Assembly (NCBI GenBank): GCA_027576995.1
Contig: JANBQC010000644.1
Location: forward strand, 2,295 to 15,237
Direction of reading: 5' to 3'
Source of the DNA: Dimargaris cristalligena
Lineage: Eukaryota > Kickxellomycota > Dimargaritomycetes > Dimargaritales > Dimargaritaceae
DNA length: 12,943 nucleotides
The notes beneath the pieces are model-generated. The model searched no databases and was not told the origin of the DNA. It saw nothing but the letters and a program-made list of their open reading frames with translations. Shown in pieces: positions 1-6,240 of the stretch (within the stretch, counting starts at the first letter, position 1; every line of letters begins with the position of its first letter). The position numbers and the translations under genes were made by a program.

Positions 1-312
1 TATATATATATTGGGTGGGGGTGCAATAATTATGGTGTAGATTAACCGTGTATTGGCCAGAGTGTGCTATTCGATTACCAGCTTGATCTACGATGTCGTT
101 GTTGGAGCCGGATAGAGTGTTGGCTAAATCATGCCACGCCAGCGGGTTATGGTGCGTTTTGGTCCGTTTATTTTTGGGGCGGGCCGACTGGGCAGACACG
201 ACCACCATCATATCTAGATCTAAAGATGGACCGGGATACCCAAGGGTAACAACAGGTCAAATTCCAGGTCAGTTTTACATGGTATATCACTAGTTTAATG
301 GATTACTTTATC
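1..312. other. Left flank, no gene recognised
   Basis: This stretch opens with a short TA run (1-11) and contains only short reading frames without family resemblance or a convincing start. It lies downstream of the stop of the candidate minus-strand gene that ends at 313, so part of it may be that gene's 3' untranslated region. I see nothing else in it. Confidence 0.5.
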
Positions 313-1031
313 TTAATAAGGTAATTTTTGGAATCGCGGGTTATAGGACAGGGACTCGTTAAAGAGGTGAGGGCAATCCCTTGAAAAAGCCAGCCCACCT
401 TGTTCCATAAGGTTAACACGCTGTTGAATGCCCTCTACATGGTCAGTTAGCTGCTGAAGTTCCGACTCTCTTGGTACCAAGGCAGATTCACTGGATCTGT
501 GACGATATGATCCTCTAGCCCACCCGGCCCCTAAATTGTCGGATTGGGCCAATTGAAACATGGCCAGGTACTCCAAATATTCTTTTGATCATGAGGGCAA
601 TGTCGGAGGCAGATAGTGTAGGTGGCGGGGGAAGTGCTTGGGTTAGAATAATGCGGGTGGTGAGTGTATAAGAAAAATGCAGGCGCAATGAAGCGAAGCA
701 GAGACAGCCTAGAGTGATTGACATATTCCAGTAAATGAAACTCACCATCTAAGGACAGGTCGCCCGGTCGAGTATGGTACAGATATAATGCCTATATAAG
801 GTAAGGGGGGGAACACGTCAGGTTAGATCGGAAAAAAGGCAAGCCGGTTAAAGGATTGGTAAAGAAGGGGTTTTGGAGGCGGAGCGGGGAATATATCCAT
901 AGGCCAATACCGCCCAACTAAAGCCTAGTAATAACTTGAATAGTTTTATTAGTCGGCGAGAATGGTTCAACGATATTTACCATAACCACAATGGAGTAGA
1001 AGCAGGGAGGCCGACTGGAAGTTGGGATCAT
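313..1031 (-). CDS. Candidate small three-exon protein, function unknown
   Basis: This model is assembled from splice signals. Exon 1 is 1031-981 (ATG at 1031), exon 2 is 791-746 and exon 3 is 581-313 (stop TAA). The exons total 366 nt, giving 121 residues, and the frame is kept across both junctions. Intron 1 (980-792) starts GTAAAT and has CTAAC about 30 nt before a pyrimidine tract and TATATAG. Intron 2 (745-582) starts GTGAGT and has CTAAC about 60 nt before a weaker AAAG acceptor. The joined protein reads through LSLDEYLEYLAMF at the exon 2/3 junction and then a probable coiled coil (ELQQLTDHVEGIQQRVNLME). The N-terminus is uncertain: the frame stays open upstream to a pyrimidine-rich acceptor near 1107, so a further 5' exon is possible. 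Exon 2 has a faint likeness to the Y-x-P-x-LSL-x-E(F/Y) motif near the N-terminus of the primase large subunit, but the rest does not follow. Codon use is less C-ending than in the long genes. I do not recognise the family. Confidence 0.4.
582..745 (-). other. Predicted intron 2 of the 313-1031 gene
   Basis: The donor is GTGAGTTTC at 745 (minus strand) and the acceptor is AAAG ending at 582; length is 164 nt. CTAAC lies at 646-642. Splicing converts a phase-1 split codon G|AA into Glu and joins two open frames. The acceptor lacks a good pyrimidine tract, so its exact position is less sure than the donor. Confidence 0.45.
792..980 (-). other. Predicted intron 1 of the 313-1031 gene
   Basis: On the minus strand the donor is GTAAATATC directly after an ATG codon. 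The branch-like CTAAC is at 826-822, followed by a C/T-rich run and the acceptor TATATAG ending at 792. Length is 189 nt. The branch-to-acceptor distance of about 30 nt matches that of the intron in the photoreceptor leader. Confidence 0.5.
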
Positions 1032-1317
1032 CGTATAGACATAAAAGTGCCAAATGGTCGAAAACGTGGGTTTAATGCCGGTTGACAAGTGGAACCGAGT
1101 ATCAAGCTACAAGGAATGGGGGGGCATGTACAATTCAATCAATACAGGTGAAATGGGGGGGGGGTAAAAATCTAAGAGAGGCGGATGGCACGAATGAAAG
1201 AGAAGGCTCTTGGGGAGGGGAGGGATGGGGCCCATTAAATAAGGTTAAAGGGGGGGATAAGGTTCGCGCATGCGCATTGAAGCAGGTTGGGCACCCGAGG
1301 ATAGGCCTGGAGTGGGA
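1032..1317 (-). promoter_or_regulatory. Spacer and probable leader of the 313-1031 gene
   Basis: This is the spacer between two tandem minus-strand genes. It is strongly purine-rich on the + strand, hence pyrimidine-rich on the minus strand, like the leaders of the other genes here. It contains CGCGCATGCGCA at 1265-1276, overlapping the octamer ATGCGCAT at 1270-1277 that recurs at 2174 and 5171. A four-codon upstream frame (ATG at 1043) ends in TGA overlapping the proposed ATG at 1031. Confidence 0.35.
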
Positions 1318-1888
1318 TCAGATAAAGTAGCTGGCATTGGTAAGAGGGGCGGTCTGGCTTTTGGGGCTAGTAGAAGCGTCGGCCGTTTCTAATAAGGGAA
1401 AATACCACAAAATTCAGAGGATGCATAAAGAGGGGGCATTAATAAAATGCGAATGATGGTTGGGTGGATATAGGTGCGGTTATTATTCAAAAGCACAGTT
1501 CAGAACCAGACTAGGGCTTACCTTCGGCCACACCATCAATCCGACGTTGAAGGGCGGCGATTTTCGACAGCAGGGTGGCTTTTTCGTCGGCCGCCGACTC
1601 GAGGTACTCGTCAAAGGCCATGCGTTTCCATATTGTGTTGATGGCAAGGGAGCTCAGTAGGGTTAAGATAATAAAGTGCCGAATGTAGATCTGGTAGACG
1701 GGTGCGGTGAATTTGCGAAGGTACCAGGGCTTATAAATCTCGGCTTCGAAGGCGGCCGGAGGCTCAGCGGCGGTGACGCGGTGGGTGGTCCTAAACCCAC
1801 GACGGAAGGCAGGCATGGGCGGGGCAACCAAGCGTTGGTGCAGAGCCGACCAGCGAAGCTGGCGGAGGAGGGGAATTGGCGTTGACAT
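1318..1888 (-). CDS. Small mitochondrial single-span membrane protein (INA17-like?)
   Basis: The start is the ATG at 1888. The frame is open further upstream to 1999 but has no earlier ATG. Exon 1 is 1888-1522 and exon 2 is 1388-1318, giving 145 residues. Residues 1-40 look like a mitochondrial presequence: Arg-rich, no acidic residues, with RRGFRTTHR as a likely processing region. A membrane span covers about 71-87 (HFIILTLLSSLAINTIW). A short amphipathic or coiled helix follows at about 93-118 (DEYLESAADEKATLLSKIAALQRRI), then a polar Ser/Thr/Ala-rich tail from exon 2. This order (presequence, one span, coiled coil) is that of small inner-membrane assembly factors such as fungal Ina17, an F1Fo-ATP synthase assembly factor. 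That name is a guess from architecture, not from a matching motif. Without splicing the protein would end at a TAG at 1513-1511 (125 residues). The gene is divergent from the mannosyltransferase gene. Confidence 0.72.
1389..1521 (-). other. Predicted intron containing an in-frame stop
   Basis: The donor is GAAG|GTAAGC (minus strand) and the acceptor is a pyrimidine-rich run ending TTCCCTTATTAG. A branch-like CTGAA lies about 25 nt before the acceptor. Length is 133 nt. Downstream, 71 nt stay open to TGA at 1320-1318 with ACC/GCC/AGC-rich codons like the other coding sequence here. The unspliced frame stops 8 nt after the exon end. Confidence 0.65.
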
Positions 1889-2169
1889 GAGAGGGTTGCG
1901 GGAAACGGGGAAATGTGAAGGGAAGCTATAGATAGTATAACAAGGGGGGGAGGCAAAGACTGGGATGGCTGTATCCAACCCCCCCTGGTCCTTTCTCACT
2001 CTGAATTTTTCACCGGCTGTGGTTGGATAGAAGTGGGTAAAAGTAAAGTGGGGGGGATTGTCCAGGTGGGCCTCTCGACTCTATTGGGCCAACTCCCCTC
2101 TCCCCCGCTTCCTACACCAGCACCACCACAGTAACCGTATAATTAAAGAATCTGCTGAGGGGAAAAGGA

Positions 2170-2185
2170 GTATATGCGCATATAC
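2170..2185. promoter_or_regulatory. 16-bp perfect palindrome with ATGCGCAT core
   Basis: GTATATGCGCATATAC reads identically on both strands. Its core ATGCGCAT is shared with 1270-1277 and 5171-5178. The position inside a divergent promoter suits a symmetric site for a dimeric DNA-binding protein (inference). Confidence 0.4.
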
Positions 2186-2534
2186 ACAACCATCTATCTC
2201 CTCCCTTTCTTATGGGGTCTTCGTCACTACTACCATCGCATAGACAGACACGCCCTCTCTATATGCATTGAACGGACCAACACCTGTTCGCTCAGTAACA
2301 ATTGGGTTGGCCCATTTTCGCACCTATTTTCCGGCTCAGCAGCGACCAGTAGCCGTACAATATAATATATTAGATATCCCTTTTCACCCTTCTCATTTTT
2401 TTGTATACTTCAGAAACAAGAGAGAGAGGAGAGTCCATCCAGCACCTCGGTTGCCTTAGTTCTTCGACTCTTTCTGTTATTATCACTACTACTATTATTA
2501 GCTGCCTTCCGCCACGCTCCAGCGGGGCTCCCTT

Positions 2535-2657
2535 ATGCCATATTCCCCATCTGTTTGGTGCTGCCTTGAGTCTCTTAATCGGCCCCACAGTCGCTTCCCT
2601 GCCAACCTCTTCACCCGCCCCTTCTTATTGTTTTATACCCCTAATCCTTTTTACTAA
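2535..2657 (+). other. Upstream ORF ending 2 nt before the mannosyltransferase ATG
   Basis: An ATG at 2535 opens a 40-codon frame that stops with TAA at 2655-2657, so the main ATG at 2660 follows after two bases. The uORF start context (cttATGc) is weak and the main start context (accATGG) is strong. It matters only if transcription begins upstream of 2535. The AT-rich core-promoter-like run at 2358-2372 makes that plausible. Confidence 0.4.
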
Positions 2658-2659
2658 CC

Positions 2660-3808
2660 ATGGTCGGATCCCCCCGCCTGGGTCACTCGAAGTGGGTGTC
2701 CCTGGGTCGCTGCAAGGTTTTCCTGGCCATCATCTTCACCGTCCTCATTTTCCACCTGCTGTTTGTCAGGGTGGGCCAAACCCCCAAACACCTCCAGGCC
2801 TACACCGTCCAGGATGTGCTTTCCTACAACGATGTCCGGATCCCGCCCGGCTTTAATACCACCGCCCCCTCCGTCAAGGCCGCTTTTGTCTCGGTGACCC
2901 GTAACCAGGATCTCCACGAGCTGCGCGGGGCCATCCGCCAGATGGAGGATCGCTTCAACCACCGCTACCACTACCCCTACGTGTTCCTCAGCGACGAACC
3001 GTTTACCGACGAGTTCAAGGAGACCATTGGCTGGATGACCCCCAGCAAAGTGTCGTTTGGCCTTATCCCTCGCAACCACTGGGAGGTGCCCGCCTTTATC
3101 GATCGGAACAAAATGCGGGAGGGCATGAGCTACTTGACCAGCAAAAGTGTCATCCATAGCGATAGCCTCAGCTACCGCCAGGTCACTCGCTACTACGCCG
3201 GCTTCTTCCATAAGCACCCCCTGGTCGAGGACTACGATTTTTACTGGCGCCTGGAGCATGACGCCGAGTACACGTGCGACATTGATTATGACCCTTTCCT
3301 GTACATGCGGGAACGGAATATCAAATACGGCTTTACCATTACCCTGCACGAGTTCTTGGATACCGTCAAGACCCTATGGAGTACCGCCCAGCAATTCATG
3401 ACTACCTACACCCATTACACCGAGGATAAAAACACCATGGACTGGGTATCCAGTGATGGTGGCAACTCATACAACCTGTGCCACTTCTGGTCCAACTTTG
3501 AGATTGTGGATCTTTCGTTCCTACGGTCCGAGCGCTACGAAAGGCTCTTCCGTTTTCTGGACGAAGCCGGCGGTATTTTCTATGAGCGCTGGGGTGATGC
3601 TCCTATCCGTTCCCTGGCCGTTTCCATGTTCCTCAAGAAGGAGGATGTGCACTGGTTCGAGGACATTGGCTACCTGCACTCGGCCTTCCAAAATTGTCCA
3701 GCCAATTCGGCCACCCAAATGAAGTGCCACTGCGACCCTGACCGTTCCATCCATCTCAACGACTTTAGCTGCACCCGGCAATGGAACCAACTGTCGGCCA
3801 GTAAATAA
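2660..3808 (+). CDS. KTR: GT15 alpha-mannosyltransferase (KRE2/MNT1/KTR family)
   Basis: This is a Golgi type II enzyme that transfers mannose from GDP-mannose onto O- and N-linked glycans of secreted and wall proteins. The 382-residue protein has a short basic N-terminus, a signal-anchor at about 19-36 (KVFLAIIFTVLIFHLLFV), a short stem with an N-glycosylation sequon (N66-T-T), and then the catalytic domain from about 72. Family landmarks are FYWRLEHDAEYTCDIDYD (194-211), YGFTITLHE (223-231), YNLCHFWSNFEI (271-282, with the conserved Glu281), FYERWGDAP (307-315), and the closing VHWFEDIGYLH with a Cys-rich end (C346, C356, C358, C371). It is shorter than yeast Kre2 (about 440 residues), mainly in the stem. 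The E-P-D tripeptide usual in the family reads E199-H-D201 here. The ATG at 2660 has a strong context and there is no intron. The family is certain; which paralogue and linkage cannot be told. Confidence 0.96.
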   Translation: MVGSPRLGHSKWVSLGRCKVFLAIIFTVLIFHLLFVRVGQTPKHLQAYTVQDVLSYNDVRIPPGFNTTAPSVKAAFVSVTRNQDLHELRGAIRQMEDRFNHRYHYPYVFLSDEPFTDEFKETIGWMTPSKVSFGLIPRNHWEVPAFIDRNKMREGMSYLTSKSVIHSDSLSYRQVTRYYAGFFHKHPLVEDYDFYWRLEHDAEYTCDIDYDPFLYMRERNIKYGFTITLHEFLDTVKTLWSTAQQFMTTYTHYTEDKNTMDWVSSDGGNSYNLCHFWSNFEIVDLSFLRSERYERLFRFLDEAGGIFYERWGDAPIRSLAVSMFLKKEDVHWFEDIGYLHSAFQNCPANSATQMKCHCDPDRSIHLNDFSCTRQWNQLSASK

Positions 3809-4180
3809 TCCGGGATACTTGCTTCCGCTACTCTGATTTCCCCGGTTGCGGGCTGCTCTTTGCTCCAGTCTTGGCTACGCCTATTTTCAAATACACTCTA
3901 CCGTGCGTCTATTTAGTTTCGTGGTTTGTCTTTTTTATATACATACTTAGCACTTTCCCAGGCCTCTTCTCTCACCGCCGACGACCGATCCCTTGACACA
4001 TTACTCTGCCTACTCCCTCTCCTTCATTTTTTTTATCGTTTGCTCATTTAATATTTATTGAGAAAGCGAGGGTGGCCTGTTCCATTTTTAACCTCAATCG
4101 TCTTACTCTGTACTGATGTTTTATTTCTCGATTGGGTCCATCAATTCCAAAAATTTATAATACAATGAAATGTTCGCAAA
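3809..4180 (+). other. 3' flank of the mannosyltransferase gene
   Basis: This is T- and C-rich sequence without a coding frame, running from the stop codon to the CA/TA microsatellite. It probably holds the 3' untranslated region. No clear single polyadenylation signal can be chosen by eye. Confidence 0.45.
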
Positions 4181-4181
4181 T

Positions 4182-4209
4182 CACACACACATATATATAT
4201 ATATATATA
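4182..4209. repeat. Compound (CA)n(TA)n microsatellite
   Basis: Five CA units run directly into about nine TA units. Confidence 0.9.
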
Positions 4210-5170
4210 CTATCATGGTAGGTTATTGGAAATTAAATATCTTTTGGAGTAGGGGGAGGGCCATTGCAATAAAGCCCCAGCCCCGTGACTAAAGTACCCT
4301 CAGGACCCGGTACGGTCGGCTCAAGCCTCTCGCATGATGGCAAAGCAGGTACGTACTGAGCGAATACGGCAGGGTGGTGCAACCTGTAGGTAGTCTAGTA
4401 TAAGTAGACGTCATTTAAATAGACAGACAGTCAAGGGAGAGCTGGACTGGCTTGGGCCAACGGGTCGAACCACGGAATCAACCGCCAACGCAATAGATCC
4501 GACCAGCAGTGACCCAAGGACCTGAGTGGCCAAGACTATATGTATGACCCAGTCCATTCATGGGATATCTTTTTGATGGGCCATGGCAACTGAACCTATT
4601 CCTTACTCCTATTTGGAATAGTGAATGCTGACCACTCCTCCAGGCCAATCCTAATCCGGTATTTTTGCCAGTATACTTTGGACCCTCCGCAAGCTCCTGG
4701 GAGCAATTACCACATCTTCTGCATTAAGCAATTGTCCTTCGGGCCGGAGAGGGGTGCGGTGTAGGGAAGAGGGCGCGCAGTCATTGGGCTTTGAGAACCA
4801 GCTACCACTGACTGGATTATCTCATCGACCCAGCCACCCGGACGTGGGGGTGTTTACTTTGAAACCCATTAGCTGGATCGCTGGACGGGTCAGAAGTGGT
4901 ACTATATTAGGAAACAGAGCTGCTGCTGCTGGGGGGGGCACCATCGACTGAGTCCCGGGCAATGGTTACAGGGGCCATGCATGAGCCACTGCTGGGTAGA
5001 CTGTACGGAGAACCTACAGCAATCTTACGGGAATCGGGTTCCAGGCCGGCTCGGCTTGATGATGGAGGCGGGTGAGGGGTCGTGGTCATGCGTTTGGCTG
5101 CCCCACCCTGACCGCATACACATCCCCCCTCCAGCGGTTGTTATCGTGATGCCCCAGGGAAATGGGTTAA
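4210..5170. other. Intergenic, nothing recognised
   Basis: This is about 960 bp between the mannosyltransferase 3' flank and the photoreceptor promoter. Its base composition is mixed, with no convincing reading frame, tRNA or repeat. Short frames at 4754-4951 and 4981-5295 have no family resemblance and run into the promoter. Confidence 0.5.
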
Positions 5171-5240
5171 ATGCGCATGAGCCCTTCCTTCGCCCACGAC
5201 GGTCCGCACCATATAAACCCCGTCTCCTTCTCGCTGGATC
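5171..5240 (+). promoter_or_regulatory. Candidate core promoter of the photoreceptor gene
   Basis: The octamer ATGCGCAT at 5171-5178 is followed 33 nt later by a TATA box (CATATAAACC, TATAAA at 5212-5217). After that the sequence becomes C/T-rich, as expected for a leader. Transcription would start near 5240-5260 (inference), giving a leader of about 1 kb before splicing. Confidence 0.5.
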
Positions 5241-5297
5241 GGTTGCACTCTTCTTTACCTCCCGTTGGATTGAATCAACCCCCACTTTTGTTTGACT

Positions 5298-5435
5298 ATG
5301 ACTGCTGTTGTTACCATTACTGCTGTTACTCTCTATTCTAGTCTGGCACTATCACCACCGTATTACCACTACTATTATACTCGCCTCTACTGTACGCCCC
5401 GTCCCCTTTTTTGGCTACCCGATAGACTCGTCTGA
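5298..5435 (+). other. Upstream ORF 1 of the photoreceptor leader
   Basis: The ATG at 5298 opens a frame of about 45 codons, rich in Tyr and Thr, that stops with TGA near 5433-5435. It is one of few ATGs in the roughly 1-kb leader. Whether it is on the mRNA depends on the start site. Confidence 0.3.
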
Positions 5436-5577
5436 ACCATCGAAAGTGACGCAAAGAACGAGCAAGCAAGACCCGCACCCGTGGCTGCCGACCCACTCAC
5501 TACTCGTCTAAATCCGGCCAGCCCGTGTATGCGTGTGTGGACCGTGGTGTACCTCTCTCTCTACCTGCTGCTGTTCT

Positions 5578-5781
5578 GTAAGTGTATAGCAGTGTAAGAT
5601 ACGCATCGAGTTGGGAGAGGCCTTTCCTTGATTGAGCCACCTCACTCCCCTTCTCTCCCATCGTCTTTGCCTTTTTGCCTTCGTTTACCTGCACTGTTGA
5701 AGACTCTTCCTGAATCATCCCAGCTATATATTCCCCCAATGGTCCACCCTAACCACTGTATCTTTTTCCTCCCCAATTTAG
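5578..5781 (+). other. Predicted leader (5' UTR) intron of the photoreceptor gene
   Basis: The donor CT|GTAAGTG is a perfect consensus. The branch site CTAAC is at 5749-5753. A pyrimidine tract (TCTTTTTCCTCCCC) leads to the acceptor AATTTAG ending at 5781. Length is 204 nt. Removing it deletes an ATG at 5740. It also changes the end of a short uORF that starts at 5529 and reads across the donor. Confidence 0.65.
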
Positions 5782-6240
5782 TCCCCTAGCCTGGTCTGCT
5801 CTTACCTCACCCTCCTTCTTGACTCCTTCCTCGGCCGGGACGTCCCTCCCTTCTTCTGCGATCCCCCCCTTGTTCGTGGGCAACCCCGCCTTCAAGCCCA
5901 ATCAGTGGATTCAGAACTTCGTGTCTTATTAACTCTTTATTTTACTTAGCCAACAACCCCCCTCCGTACTCTAGTATTCCCCCTACCCCCGGCTTTTTTT
6001 AGCCGGCCTTTGGTCCTCTGTAATACCCAAGCTTGGGAGCAGAGTCGCCTTCCAAAAAAAAACCTAGCCAACTTGTACGTCCGATTGTTAACAATAGGCC
6101 CCTTCCTTCGCTCCTACTCAATTGGCCCTTTGGGCTCATTCTTGACTGCTCCTTAATCTCAGTCACTGCCTCCCCTTTGGCGCCTGTATTATCCCTCGCC
6201 TCATGCATACGCATACCTCTGACTGCCGCGTTGCAAACCA
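5782..6240 (+). other. Leader exon before the photoreceptor start
   Basis: This is C/T-rich sequence with no ATG from 5782 to 6202. One ATG at 6203 opens a 27-codon frame (ending TAG at 6284-6286) that overlaps the main start at 6241. An in-frame TGA at 6220 shows that the coding frame cannot extend upstream without splicing. Confidence 0.5.

Larger units (their letters stand above)
1889..2659. promoter_or_regulatory. Divergent promoter region between two genes
   Basis: This 771-bp region drives the minus-strand mitochondrial-protein gene and the plus-strand mannosyltransferase gene. Base skew flips inside it: 1889 to about 2060 is G/A-rich on the + strand, while about 2090-2659 is C/T-rich, so each gene has a pyrimidine-rich leader on its own coding strand. 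No minus-strand ATG occurs from 1889 to 2178. TATA-like AT runs lie at 2358-2372. The 16-bp palindrome at 2170-2185 is near the middle. Confidence 0.6.

Noticed and set aside
1082..1330. 82-codon plus frame in G-rich DNA
   Set aside because: It has no ATG at its first codon, is Gly/Lys/Arg-rich from purine-rich sequence, and coincides with the minus-strand leader and exon 2 of the mitochondrial gene.
1889..1999. N-terminal extension of the mitochondrial protein to 162 residues
   Set aside because: The extension would need a GTG start. The ATG at 1888 directly begins a good presequence.
2654..3349. 231-codon open frame antisense to the mannosyltransferase gene
   Set aside because: It mirrors the C-ending codons of the real gene, which rarely produce stops on the other strand, and has no family likeness.
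4455..4475. GGTTCGACCC on the minus strand, resembling a tRNA T-arm
   Set aside because: The flanking five-base arms do not pair, and no acceptor or anticodon arm can be built around it.
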